Below are positions 32,861-43,203 of a stretch of DNA of 64,000 nt, piece by piece. The number at the start of each line of letters is the position of its first letter. Within the stretch, counting starts at the first letter, position 1. Source of the DNA: Paracoccaceae bacterium. GTDB lineage: Bacteria > Pseudomonadota > Alphaproteobacteria > Rhodobacterales > Rhodobacteraceae. Location: the NCBI GenBank assembly GCA_020637675.1, contig JACKKD010000002.1, positions 620,001 through 684,000 on the forward strand. Reading direction: 5' to 3'. The position numbers were made by a program, and so were the translations under genes. The notes below the pieces were generated by a model. The model worked only from the letters and a program-made list of their open reading frames with translations. It was not told where the DNA came from and did no database searches.

Positions 32861-34539
32861 CCAAGAAGGACCGCCTGATCTACCTGCCGCTTGGCGGGGC
32901 CGGCGAAATCGGCATGAACTGCTACGTCTTCGGCTATGGCCCCGAGGGGGCCGAGCGGCTGATCGTCGTCGATCTCGGCGTGACCTTCCCGAACATGGAC
33001 GAGACGCCGGGCGTCGACCTCATCATGCCCGACATCGCTTGGCTGGCAGAGAACGCAAGCCGGGTGGAGGCGATCTTCATCACCCACGCGCACGAGGACC
33101 ATGTCGGCGCCCTCGGCCATCTCTGGCCCCGGATCAAGGCGCCGGTCTACGCCCGCCCCTTCACCGCCGCCATCGCAACCCTGAAGATGGAAGAACAGGG
33201 CCAGCCCCTCGACGTCATCCGCGTGGTCAAGCCGCGGCCCGAGGTCGTGCAGGCGGGGCCGTTCCGGGTCCAGTTCGTCCCCGTCAGCCACTCGATCCCC
33301 GAAAGCGCCTCTCTCATCATCGACACGCCGGCGGGGCGGATCGTCCATTCGGCCGACTTCAAGCTCGACGGGACGCCCGTCGTGGGCGAGCCCTTCGACC
33401 CCGAGGAGTGGCACCGCATCGCGAAGGAGGGAAAGGGGGTCAAGGTTCTCACCTGCGATTCCACCAACGTCTTCTCGCCGCATCCGGGGCGGTCGGAGGC
33501 CTCGCTGGCCAAGCCCCTTTCGGAGCTCATCGCCGCGCAGCGCGGCATGGTCGTCGCCACCACCTTCGCCTCCAACGTCGCCCGGCTGAAGACGCTGGCC
33601 GAGGCGGGGCGCGACGCGGGCCGGTCGATCTGCCTTCTCGGGCGGGCGATGAAGCGGATGATCACGGCGGCGGTGGAAACCGGCGTCCTGACCGACTTCC
33701 CGGCGATCATCCAGCCCGAGGAGGCGGTCGATGTGACGCGCCAGAACCTCATGCTGATCGTCACCGGAAGCCAGGGCGAGCGCCGTGCGGCCTCTGCCCA
33801 GCTTGCCCGCGGCAAGTATCTCGGGCTGGAGATGAAGGAGGGCGACACCTTCCTCTTCTCCTCCAAGACGATCCCCGGCAACGAGCGCGACGTGATCCGG
33901 GTGATGAACGCCTATTCCGAGATGGGTGTCGATGTGATCGACGACCGCGGCGGGCTCTACCACGTCTCGGGCCACGCCAACCGCCCGGACCTCGAAGCGG
34001 TGCACGAACTCTTGCGCCCGAAGATACTGCTGCCGATGCACGGCGAACACCGGCACCTGCGCGAACACTGCCAGATCGGTCTGGCCAAGGGGATCGCGGC
34101 CGAGCTTGCGGTCAACGGCACAATGGTGGACCTGACGGGAGCCGAGCCGGAAGTGGTCGAATATGTGGAGGCGGGGCGGACCTACCTCGACGGCAGCGTG
34201 CTGATGGGGGCGATGGACGGGGTCGTGCGCGACCGCATCCGCATGGCGCTGAACGGCCACGTGCTGGTCACGGTGATCCTCGACGAGGACGACCAGCCGC
34301 TCGGCGAGGCATGGGTGGAGACGATGGGCCTCGTCGAAAGGACCCGCTCCGGCACGCCGCTGGCCGAGGCGGTGGAGCGCGAGCTCAACGAATTCCTCGA
34401 CAGTGCGGGCGACCGCGTCCTGAAGGACGACGACAAGGTGGAGGAGGCGATCCGCAAGATCGTGCGGCAGGTCACGGTCGAAGAGATCGGCAAGAAGCCC
34501 GAGGTGACGGTGGTTACAAGCCGGCTCGTCGCAGAGTGA
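32857..34539 (+). CDS. rnj: Ribonuclease J
   Basis: 560 residues. The metallo-beta-lactamase core has THAHEDHVGALGHLW with zinc ligands His77, His79, Asp81 and His82. The beta-CASP domain carries DSTNVFSPHPGRSE, TTFASNVARLKTL and the HVSGHANRPDL motif, and MHGEHRHLREH holds the last metal ligands. A C-terminal domain follows from about 460. RNase J is an endo- and 5'-3' exoribonuclease, common in alphaproteobacteria in addition to RNase E. A DEAD-box helicase gene converges on it 67 bp away. Confidence 0.95.
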   Translation: MTKKDRLIYLPLGGAGEIGMNCYVFGYGPEGAERLIVVDLGVTFPNMDETPGVDLIMPDIAWLAENASRVEAIFITHAHEDHVGALGHLWPRIKAPVYARPFTAAIATLKMEEQGQPLDVIRVVKPRPEVVQAGPFRVQFVPVSHSIPESASLIIDTPAGRIVHSADFKLDGTPVVGEPFDPEEWHRIAKEGKGVKVLTCDSTNVFSPHPGRSEASLAKPLSELIAAQRGMVVATTFASNVARLKTLAEAGRDAGRSICLLGRAMKRMITAAVETGVLTDFPAIIQPEEAVDVTRQNLMLIVTGSQGERRAASAQLARGKYLGLEMKEGDTFLFSSKTIPGNERDVIRVMNAYSEMGVDVIDDRGGLYHVSGHANRPDLEAVHELLRPKILLPMHGEHRHLREHCQIGLAKGIAAELAVNGTMVDLTGAEPEVVEYVEAGRTYLDGSVLMGAMDGVVRDRIRMALNGHVLVTVILDEDDQPLGEAWVETMGLVERTRSGTPLAEAVERELNEFLDSAGDRVLKDDDKVEEAIRKIVRQVTVEEIGKKPEVTVVTSRLVAE

Positions 34540-34605
34540 GCCGGGCGGACGAGCGGCCCCGCCGGCCGCCCTGTCCCTTCGCCGCAGACGGTCCTGCCGG
34601 TGAGG

Positions 34606-36159
34606 TCAGACCTTTTCCGGCTTGAAGCCGCGCAAGAGAAAATCGGGCACGTGATCGCCCATGCCGACGACGGGCGAGCCCTGGTCGCGGTCGCGTCTTT
34701 CCTCGCCCCGGCCCTCGCTCCGGGCGCCGCGACGGTCACGATCGGGTCCACGTTCGCGCTTTGGCCTCTGCTCGGTCGTGCGCTCCTGCCTGGGGCCGTC
34801 CCCGGCGCCACGCGCGGGCCTCTCCGGCGCGGGTTCGGTCCGCGGCGCCGGCACGTCGAGCGGGGCGAGCGGCGCTTCGTGCCCATGCGCCTTGATCGGG
34901 CGCTCGCGCCGGTCTTCGCGGCTGCGCGCCTCCTCGCGGTCCCGGCGCGGCCGGGCCTTGCGCTCCTCGTCCGCCCGCGGCGGGCGCTGCGCTGCCTCGC
35001 TGAGCGCGAAGCCTTCGGGCAGCGGGGCGCGGGGCAGCGGCGTCTTCACGAGGCTCTCGATCGCGTCGAGGTATTTCTTGTCGGCTGGCGTCGCCAGCGT
35101 CACCGCCACGCCCTTGCGGCCGGCGCGGCCCGTACGGCCGATCCGGTGCACGTAATCCTCGGCATGGGAGGGCACGTCGAAGTTGAAGACGTGACTCACC
35201 GCCGGGATGTCGAGCCCGCGCGCCGCCACGTCGGAGGCCACGAGGAAGCGTAGCGAACCGTCGCGGAAGCCGTCGAGCGTCTTTGTCCGCTGGCTCTGGT
35301 CGAGGTCGCCGTGGATCGGCGCGGCATCGAAGCCGTGCGCCTTCAGCGACTTCGCGAGGATGTCGACTTCGGACTTGCGGTTGCAGAAGAGGATGGCGTT
35401 GGTGCAGGCCTCGCCTTCCGCATTGATGACTGCCCGCAGAAGCTCGCGCTTCTGCTTCGCCGTCTGGTCCTTGCGGGTCGGCGAAAGCTCGATCAGCCGC
35501 TGTTCGATGGTCTCGGAAGCCGTCGCCTGACGCGCAACCTCGATCCGCGCCGGCGAATGCAGGAAGGCGTTGGTGATGCGCTCGATCTCCGGCGCCATGG
35601 TGGCGGAGTAGAAGAGCGTCTGCCGCGTGAAGGGCGTGAGCGAGAAGATCCGCTCGATATCCGGGATGAAGCCCATGTCGAGCATCCGGTCGGCCTCGTC
35701 CACCACCATGATCTGCACGCCGGTGAGAAGGAGCTTGCCGCGCTCGAAATGGTCGAGCAGCCGGCCCGGCGTGGCGATCAGCACATCGACGCCACGGTCG
35801 ATCAGCTTGTCCTGCTCGCCGAACGACACGCCGCCGATCAGGAGCGCCTTGGTCAGCTTGGTATGCTTGGCGTAGATGTCGAAGTTCTCGGCCACCTGGG
35901 CGGCGAGTTCCCGCGTGGGGGCGAGGACGAGGCTGCGCGGCATCCGTGCGCGGGCGCGGCCGCGGCCAAGCAGCGTGATCATCGGCAGCGTGAAACTGGC
36001 CGTCTTGCCGGTGCCGGTCTGGGCGATGCCGAGAACGTCCTTGCCTTCGAGGGCGGGTGGAATGGCGCCAGCCTGGATCGGCGTGGGGATTTCATAGCCG
36101 GCTTCGGCAATGGCTTGAAGGACCCGCGGGTCCAGCTTCAGGTCGGAGAATTTTGTCAT
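34606..36159 (-). CDS. DEAD-box RNA helicase, RhlE-like
   Basis: 517 residues from the ATG giving MTKFSDLKLDPRVLQAI; an upstream ATG would add 40 Arg-rich residues not expected in the family. It has a Q motif (IPTPIQAGAIPPAL), Walker A AQTGTGKT, VVDEADRMLD, SATMAPEIE and HRIGRTGRAGR. The C-terminal 120 residues are a disordered Arg/Asp/Glu-rich tail with RxDRxEARSREDRRE-like patterns, typical of RNA-binding tails in RhlE-type helicases. It probably remodels rRNA or mRNA, perhaps with the degradation machinery. Confidence 0.93.
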   Translation of the reverse strand: MTKFSDLKLDPRVLQAIAEAGYEIPTPIQAGAIPPALEGKDVLGIAQTGTGKTASFTLPMITLLGRGRARARMPRSLVLAPTRELAAQVAENFDIYAKHTKLTKALLIGGVSFGEQDKLIDRGVDVLIATPGRLLDHFERGKLLLTGVQIMVVDEADRMLDMGFIPDIERIFSLTPFTRQTLFYSATMAPEIERITNAFLHSPARIEVARQATASETIEQRLIELSPTRKDQTAKQKRELLRAVINAEGEACTNAILFCNRKSEVDILAKSLKAHGFDAAPIHGDLDQSQRTKTLDGFRDGSLRFLVASDVAARGLDIPAVSHVFNFDVPSHAEDYVHRIGRTGRAGRKGVAVTLATPADKKYLDAIESLVKTPLPRAPLPEGFALSEAAQRPPRADEERKARPRRDREEARSREDRRERPIKAHGHEAPLAPLDVPAPRTEPAPERPARGAGDGPRQERTTEQRPKRERGPDRDRRGARSEGRGEERRDRDQGSPVVGMGDHVPDFLLRGFKPEKV

Positions 36160-36308
36160 CAGCGTCCAGTCGTTGCGGCATCGGGCCGCAAGGGTGAAGG
36201 GACGCAACTTCCGGGCGCCCCGGCGTTCGCCCGCCGGATGCGGGCGCTTCGCCCTAACGCAAAACGCGGCGAAGGTCAATCAGCCGCCGGAGGGTGGCCC
36301 GGAAAGGC

Positions 36309-36342
36309 GGCGCCGCCCGTCCTGGGGGAGACGGGCGGCGCC
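36309..36342 (-). terminator. Rho-independent-like terminator of the VPxPA-CTERM gene
   Basis: A perfect 13-bp stem GGCGCCGCCCGTC/GACGGGCGGCGCC encloses an 8-nt loop, 80 bp past the stop of the minus-strand gene at 36422. Read on the minus strand it is followed by TTTCC, a short T-tract. A plus-strand use is unlikely because no plus-strand gene ends nearby. Confidence 0.55.
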
Positions 36343-36421
36343 TTGGGCTTGGGTGTTTGGGTGGGTGTTCAGGTGTGGGTACTACGGGTACAAGTTCCGG
36401 CAGGGGACCTGGGGGGGAACC

Positions 36422-36946
36422 CTACCGGCGACGGCGACGCAGAAGCGCCACCACCCCGAGCCCTGAGAGAAGCAAAGCCCCTCCGGCGGGCACGGGCACG
36501 GCCGCCATGTCGAGACGGATCGCCCCGAGATGGTTGCCGGTTCCCGGCGAGCGTGCGAGCACGTTCATCGAGATCAGATACGTCCCTGGACCGAGGTTGA
36601 ACGCGCCGAAGCTGTGCTGCCCGCTGGCAAGCGCAGCGTCGAAGTTCATGCCCGTGTTCGGGGACGGGGTCACCGGGGCCGACGTGGCCCCGAACGAAGT
36701 GCCGTTGTTGAAGACTTCGAACTGGTCCCCCGCGAAGAAGCCATCCACGAGGGTGAGGATGGCATTGGCCGCCAGGGTGAAGCTGAAGCTCCGTCCGGCC
36801 GTGGTGCCGACGTCGCCGTAGGAAAAGCGGGTCCATCCGCTGTCGGCGACGAGGTTGATGGTCGCGGCCTGGGTCGGCATTGCGCCGAGCCCCGCCGTGA
36901 CCGTTGCCGCTGCCACGGCCAGCGCTTTGAAGGTGGGTTTGAACAT
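36422..36946 (-). CDS. VPxPA-CTERM exosortase-sorted exported protein
   Basis: 174 residues with a strong AAAGGAGCT ribosome site. A signal peptide ends near Ala27 (MPTQAA). The middle is a beta-rich, Gly/Ser/Thr-rich domain of about 115 residues without Cys. The C-terminus is a sorting tail: VPVPAGG, a hydrophobic helix (ALLLSGLGVVALL) and RRRRR. This is the VPLPA-type variant of PEP-CTERM, recognised by an exosortase that must be elsewhere in the genome. The mature protein is probably released to or held at the cell surface. No known catalytic domain. Confidence 0.85.
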   Translation of the reverse strand: MFKPTFKALAVAAATVTAGLGAMPTQAATINLVADSGWTRFSYGDVGTTAGRSFSFTLAANAILTLVDGFFAGDQFEVFNNGTSFGATSAPVTPSPNTGMNFDAALASGQHSFGAFNLGPGTYLISMNVLARSPGTGNHLGAIRLDMAAVPVPAGGALLLSGLGVVALLRRRRR

Positions 36947-37335
36947 GGCAGCTCCTTTGTTGCGGCTGGCACTCTAATTCTTTGGGAAAATGAGACATTT
37001 TTGGGGCATTGGAGACGGCTGTTGGCGCAACGGAAACAGAATGCCGTGCAGCGGAAGAATCAGTTTCGGTATGGCGACGATCACGGCGGGTTTCCGCGCA
37101 TTCTGCCGCGAAGCTGCCCCAAACCTGACCGATTGACGCCCCGCGAGGCGCCCGGCGCCGGCCCCAGGCAGCACACGGGGGCCCGGTTCAGGCCGCTGGC
37201 GCCACATTTCTGCCATAAAGAGATTCGCCCGATGAGAGACAATCTGGGGCTGAAATCGGTGACGGGGACTGGCTTTGCCATCGACGCCCGCCCCGGCCTT
37301 GCCTAGTCTCCCGCCGGGGAACCGGAAAGACTGCG
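36947..37335. other. 389-bp intergenic region without a gene
   Basis: This lies between two divergent genes. The first 80 bp next to the VPxPA-CTERM gene are less GC-rich (ATTCTTTGGGAAAATGAGAC, ATTTTTGGGGC) and probably hold its promoter, but I could not settle -35/-10 boxes. No ORF with a ribosome site, hairpin-plus-T-run or repeat was found in the rest. Confidence 0.5.
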
Positions 37336-38130
37336 ATGCTGCACGTCCATGTCGTCAACCTTGCGCGGGAGACCGGGCGGCTCGCCCGGATCGGCGCCAC
37401 GCTCGACGGGTTCGGCCTTGGCTGGACCAGGGTCGAGGCGCTCGACCGGCGCGCGATCGCGGCCGACGCGCTTCGGGCCGCCTTCGGTTCCGGACCCTTG
37501 TCGCGCGCCTATCCGGCGACGCCAGGGGACATGGCCTGCACGCTTTCCCACCGCCGGCTCTGGGACGAAATCGCGGGGGGCGCCGCCGAGGCGGCGGTGG
37601 TGCTGGAGGACGACGCCCTGCTTGCCGCGACCTTCCCCGCCTTCGCGGAGGACGGGGTTGCGCGGCTCATGCGGGATCACGCCATGGGGGTGCTCAAGCT
37701 CGAATTCTGGCCGGGGGCCGAGCGGAGCCGGCGGCACCCCCTCGGCCAGGCGCTCGGCGCGGGTCCGGCGGGCACGACGCTCCACCGGCTGCGGAGCGGG
37801 TTTCTCGGCAGTTGCGGATATGTGCTGACGGCACGGGGGGCGGGAGCGCTCCTGTCCCGATTCCCGGCGCTGACGGTGCCGGTCGATCACCTGCTCTTCG
37901 GCCGCTCGGCCGGGATGGGCTTCGACCTTCTCCGCCCCGGATTCGTCTGCCCGGCGCCGGTCCTGCACGACATTTCCACCTTCGCGTCCGACATCCGCCC
38001 CGAACGCCCCGAGACCCCGGCCCGGACGCTCCGCCGCCGCTGGCGCGACTGGCGGACGCGCCGGGCGGAGATGGCAGAGGTCACCTCCGGGGCCGCGGTT
38101 CCGGTCGAGATGACCTTCTCGGGCGCATAG
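37336..38130 (+). CDS. Glycosyltransferase family 25 protein
   Basis: 264 residues. It opens VHVVNLARETGRLARI, the typical GT25 strand and Arg-rich loop, followed by TPGDMACTLSHRRLWDEI and the metal-binding VLEDDALLAATFP. GSCGYVLTARGAGALL and VPVDHLLF complete the family pattern. Members add a sugar to lipooligosaccharide. The C-terminal 50 residues are basic (TLRRRWRDWRTRRAEM). It stands alone between an exported-protein gene and osmC, with no LPS cluster next to it. Confidence 0.85.
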   Translation: MLHVHVVNLARETGRLARIGATLDGFGLGWTRVEALDRRAIAADALRAAFGSGPLSRAYPATPGDMACTLSHRRLWDEIAGGAAEAAVVLEDDALLAATFPAFAEDGVARLMRDHAMGVLKLEFWPGAERSRRHPLGQALGAGPAGTTLHRLRSGFLGSCGYVLTARGAGALLSRFPALTVPVDHLLFGRSAGMGFDLLRPGFVCPAPVLHDISTFASDIRPERPETPARTLRRRWRDWRTRRAEMAEVTSGAAVPVEMTFSGA

Positions 38131-38191
38131 CGCCCCTTGCCCCGAGCCCGCGTTGTGCGACGATGGCAAGTTCAGGACAGGAGGAAACGCC

Positions 38192-38617
38192 ATGATCGAG
38201 AAATTTGCATCGGCCGTCTGGAAGGGCAGCCTGAAGGAGGGCGGCGGCACGCTCACCGCGCAGTCGGGCGCCTTCACCGGGCTGCCCTACACCCATGCGA
38301 CCCGCTTTGGCGGCAAGCCGGGCGCGAACCCCGAGGAACTGATCGGCGCGGCCCATGCGGGCTGCTACTCGATGTTCCTCGCGGCGCTGATGGGCGGCGA
38401 GGGGATCACGCCCGAGGCGATCGAGACGACCTCCACCATTTCGCTCGACCCGACGACCGAGGGCGGGCCGACGGTGAAGAAGGCGCACCTGGTGACGAAG
38501 GTGAAGGCTGACGCGCCCGAGGCGAAGATCCGGGACCTTGCCGAGAAGGCGAAGGCGGGCTGCCCGATCTCGAAGCTTCTCAGGGCCGAGATCACGATGG
38601 AGGTGACGGTCGGCTGA
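38192..38617 (+). CDS. osmC: OsmC family peroxiredoxin
   Basis: 141 residues starting after an AGGAGGAAA ribosome site. Both redox Cys are present: Cys in GAAHAGCYSMFLAALM (about 58) and Cys in AKAGCPISKLLRAE (about 126). The NPEELIGAAHAGC block and the GGPTVKKAHLVTKVKA strand match OsmC rather than Ohr. It reduces organic hydroperoxides using dihydrolipoyl or similar thiols. The last 26 nt overlap tail-to-tail with the next, oppositely oriented gene. Confidence 0.93.
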   Translation: MIEKFASAVWKGSLKEGGGTLTAQSGAFTGLPYTHATRFGGKPGANPEELIGAAHAGCYSMFLAALMGGEGITPEAIETTSTISLDPTTEGGPTVKKAHLVTKVKADAPEAKIRDLAEKAKAGCPISKLLRAEITMEVTVG

Positions 38618-39362
38618 CCCCTTCCGCGCCGGGTCCGCCGTCGTACCAGTGCAGCGCCTGGTAATCGAAGCCGCGTTCGATCGTGGGCTTCACGTTGGCG
38701 AAATAGGGCGAAAGGTCGAAATCCCGGGGCGCAAAGAGCGAGTGGTCGCGAATGTGCAGGATTTCGCGGCGGACGGGGTCGTCGGGATCGACCTTGATCT
38801 CCGGCAGGATCGGATAGCGCACGATCTGGAAGGCCTGGGCGATCAGCGTCGAGCAGATCGCGCGTGTCGGATCGCCTGAGCCGAGGGCGATCATCCGCCG
38901 CCGCCATCGGCGCGGAACGGGGGGTTCGGGCAGGAGATAGCGGGCAAGGTCGATGACGTTCCTGAGATCGTAACTCCGTCCGATCGAGGCGCGCATGTAA
39001 GCGACGACCCGGTCGAGGTCGGTCCCATCGATGCCGACCGGGCGGCAGACGCGGGTGTTGAGATGGGCATAGTGTTCGAGCGAGACGTAGCGCACGCCCC
39101 GTTCGAGGTCCGCCTCGATCAGGTCGCAGCCGTCAGGGTCGCCGACATAGAAGGCGGCGTGGGACCAGGTCGAGGTGGTGAGATACTTGATCGCCGCGGA
39201 AATGCGCGTATCGCCTTCGACAAGGAGGATGTCGGCCGGGCGCAGGCAGGCCCGAAGCAGCGGCAGCGGCGTGACCGCATAGGAGCGGTATCGGCCGGTG
39301 GGCGTCTGAAGGTAGCGGGCAAGCGCCCGGCCCATCGCTTCGGTCAAACGGTTCAACGGCAT
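38592..39362 (-). CDS. YiiX/YebB-like NlpC/P60-type cysteine hydrolase
   Basis: 256 residues. LRPADILLVEGDTRISAAIKYLT then STWSHAAFYVG (His68) and, much later, AICSTLIAQAFQ (Cys170) give the circularly permuted NlpC/P60 order, with His before Cys, as in YiiX and LRAT-like enzymes. YiiX-like members may act on lipids or peptides; the substrate here is unknown. No signal peptide is evident. The 3' end overlaps osmC by 26 bp on the other strand. Confidence 0.82.
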   Translation of the reverse strand: MPLNRLTEAMGRALARYLQTPTGRYRSYAVTPLPLLRACLRPADILLVEGDTRISAAIKYLTTSTWSHAAFYVGDPDGCDLIEADLERGVRYVSLEHYAHLNTRVCRPVGIDGTDLDRVVAYMRASIGRSYDLRNVIDLARYLLPEPPVPRRWRRRMIALGSGDPTRAICSTLIAQAFQIVRYPILPEIKVDPDDPVRREILHIRDHSLFAPRDFDLSPYFANVKPTIERGFDYQALHWYDGGPGAEGVSRPSPPS

Positions 39363-39468
39363 ACCCCGCAGCCTGTCCGTTCGTCACCTGACCATGAAAG
39401 CTGCGAGGTCAGCGGTCAATAAGCCGTGAAAATCCGGGCGCCGGCGACTGGGGCCCTGGGGGAGCGCG

Positions 39469-41076
<1,608 letters not shown>

Positions 41077-41133
41077 GGCGGCGATATAGCCGTGCCAGTG
41101 CCCCTGCGCAATCTGCGGTGTCCGGGGCCGCGC

Positions 41134-41955
41134 TCAGGCCGGCCGCGCGATGAGAAGATCGCAGGGCGCGTCGCGGATCATCCGCGCGGCGAAACTGCCG
41201 ATGAGGGCGTTGTGCAGGCCGCTGCGCGCATGGGCGCCGACGGCGACCAGGTCGGCGCCCTCGGTGCGGACGGCATCGGTCAGCACCGTGCCGATCGCGC
41301 CTTCCAGAAGCGCCACCTTGCCGAGCGCTTCCGGCAGGGACTCCGCCCGGCGCCAGCCGGCCTCCGCCGTCTCCGCCTCACCGAGGAAGGAGCCCACCGC
41401 ATCGGCGGGCATCAGGCCGCGATAGGGCACATGGATCGCATGGACCGCGGCGAGCCGCGCCTCCGGGGCAAACTCGGCGGCCTTGCGGAGCGCGGCGGCC
41501 GAGGCGGGCGAGAAATCGACGGCGGCGACGACCGTCCCGTAGGGGGAGACGGCCGGCCGGCGCACCAGAAGGACCGGACAGGCGACCTGCCGCACGATCC
41601 GCTCCATCGTCGTCTCGCGGAAGAAGTCCGCCAGGGCGCGGTCGCGGTGCACGCCAAGGATGAGGAGATCAGTCCGCTCGGCCGCCGCCAGCGCGGCGAT
41701 GGCGAGCGCCGGGTCGCCGCGCACCACGCGGATTTCGTGCGGCACGGTCGCGGCGAGCGGATGCGCCTTTGCGATGCGCGCAAGCTCGGTCTCGGCCGCC
41801 CGCGCCATCGTCTCCGCGATGCTGTCGGGCAGGCTGTCGTCGACCACGGTGACGATGATGAGGCCCGCGCCAACCCGGCTCGCGAGAAGGAAGGCCCGCT
41901 GCAGGGCACGGTCGCCGCGTTCCGAAAGATCGGTGGCCACTATGAGGTTCTTCAT
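41134..41955 (-). CDS. Universal stress protein with two Usp domains
   Basis: 273 residues, a tandem Usp. Domain 1 starts MKNLIVATDLSERGDRAL and domain 2 starts GTVVAAVDFSPASAAAL at about residue 145. The second domain keeps the ATP-loop pattern GAHARSGLHNALIGSFA, suggesting nucleotide binding; domain 1 has LGVHRDRALADFF, less canonical. The ATG follows GAAGGGAGAA. Family members aid stress survival, often under low oxygen, by unclear mechanisms. Confidence 0.9.
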   Translation of the reverse strand: MKNLIVATDLSERGDRALQRAFLLASRVGAGLIIVTVVDDSLPDSIAETMARAAETELARIAKAHPLAATVPHEIRVVRGDPALAIAALAAAERTDLLILGVHRDRALADFFRETTMERIVRQVACPVLLVRRPAVSPYGTVVAAVDFSPASAAALRKAAEFAPEARLAAVHAIHVPYRGLMPADAVGSFLGEAETAEAGWRRAESLPEALGKVALLEGAIGTVLTDAVRTEGADLVAVGAHARSGLHNALIGSFAARMIRDAPCDLLIARPA

Positions 41956-42040
41956 CCGGTTCTCCCTTCGTCAACCCCTTCAGAGGTGGGCTATCCGACC
42001 GGAGGCGCAAGGCCGGGTGGCAATCCGCCGCAAGCCGGGA

Positions 42041-43048
42041 TCAGTCGCTGCCCGGCCGGCGGAAGAGCGCCTCGCGCGCTGCCTCGTCGAGCAGGTCCCG
42101 ACCCGCTTCGGTGCCGAAGTGCTGGCTCTGGCTCAGGCCGGGAAAGCGCGCCCGCACCTTCTCCGCCAGATCGGGCGGCAAGAGGTTCACTGTCGCCTCG
42201 GACACCATCAGGCTCTCGGCGGGGATGCCCTCGGCATAGACGATCTCGTGCCGGTCGAAGACGAGGCTGTAGTAGTCGACATATCCGCCTTCGCGCCGCG
42301 TCACGCGTTCGCCGTCCACAAGATGCTTGGCCTGCACCAGAAGCTCCGCCGTCTCGCCGATCCGGCGGGGGCCGCGCTGGTAGACAAAGATGCGGTGGTG
42401 CGGGCTGACGATCAGGTCGGAATGGTTGCCGAGGGTGCCGGCGGCGATGACGACGGGTGCAAATGCGCCCCTGGCGCGCAGGGTGGCCTTGCCGATCCAC
42501 CGGACCTCCTGTGCGCCGTGGTCGCGCGTCAGGACACGGTCGCCCGGTTCCAGCGCCTCGATCGGCCGCTGGGCGCCGCCCGGCAGGGTGATCATCGTCC
42601 CGGCCGCGAAGGCCACGCAGACAAGGTCGGCGACGCGGATGCCCTCGACGTCCTCGCGCGCGTCGATCAGCGTGTAGTCCATCCTGGGCGCGAGCGGCGA
42701 CAGCGGCACCGCGTAAATTTCCTGCGTCGCCTCGTGCCGGACGACCAGCACCTCGACCCGGTCGCCGTCGGGCGACATCAGGGTGAGGAGCGACAGGAGC
42801 GCGATCCGGTCGCCGGCCCGGCCGACGCCCGTCCCCTCGGCCAGCACCTGGGCGCGACCGCAGTCGGCCGGACGCAGCATCAGCCGCACCGGCCGCGCGT
42901 CGCCGGCAAGCCGGTAGACATCCCCCGGCTCCACCAGTTCCGCCGCCGCGATCGGATCGCCGATGTTCGCCCCGCCGGCGACGCTGAGGGCGCGCGCCGG
43001 ATAGGCATGCGCCGCCTGGGCGGGCAGGGCGGTCGGGTGCTCGGGCAT
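42041..43048 (-). CDS. Hint domain protein lacking the catalytic Cys position
   Basis: 335 residues. A C-terminal Hint (hedgehog/intein-like) domain runs from about 142 to 285: FAAGTMITLPGGAQRPIE, LEPGDRVLTRDHGAQEVRWIG, SPHHRIFVYQ and a final YYSLVFDRHEIVYAEGI-like segment. The usual CFxxGT is AFAAGT here, with Ala146 at the nucleophile position and Cys144 two residues upstream. Autocleavage would therefore be lost unless Cys144 substitutes. The N-terminal 120 residues are unassigned. Such proteins are common in Rhodobacterales and their role is unknown. Confidence 0.82.
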   Translation of the reverse strand: MPEHPTALPAQAAHAYPARALSVAGGANIGDPIAAAELVEPGDVYRLAGDARPVRLMLRPADCGRAQVLAEGTGVGRAGDRIALLSLLTLMSPDGDRVEVLVVRHEATQEIYAVPLSPLAPRMDYTLIDAREDVEGIRVADLVCVAFAAGTMITLPGGAQRPIEALEPGDRVLTRDHGAQEVRWIGKATLRARGAFAPVVIAAGTLGNHSDLIVSPHHRIFVYQRGPRRIGETAELLVQAKHLVDGERVTRREGGYVDYYSLVFDRHEIVYAEGIPAESLMVSEATVNLLPPDLAEKVRARFPGLSQSQHFGTEAGRDLLDEAAREALFRRPGSD

Positions 43049-43203
43049 TCCCTGTCCTTCGGCTGCGCGCGGCCTGCATGGTCTGGCGCGCCCACCGGGC
43101 TTAGCAAAGCCGCGGCCCTTGCGTCAACGCGGGTCGCATCCGGCGCGGGCTGGCCCTGCCGCCGGGATCGGCTATCCTGTCGCGGAGAAACAGGGAGGCA
43201 AGC

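Noticed and set aside
34590..34620. AGGTC-A-GACCT followed by TTTT between rnj and the helicase gene as a terminator
   Set aside because: The stem would have a one-base loop, leaving only a 3-bp stem in practice, and it overlaps the helicase stop region.
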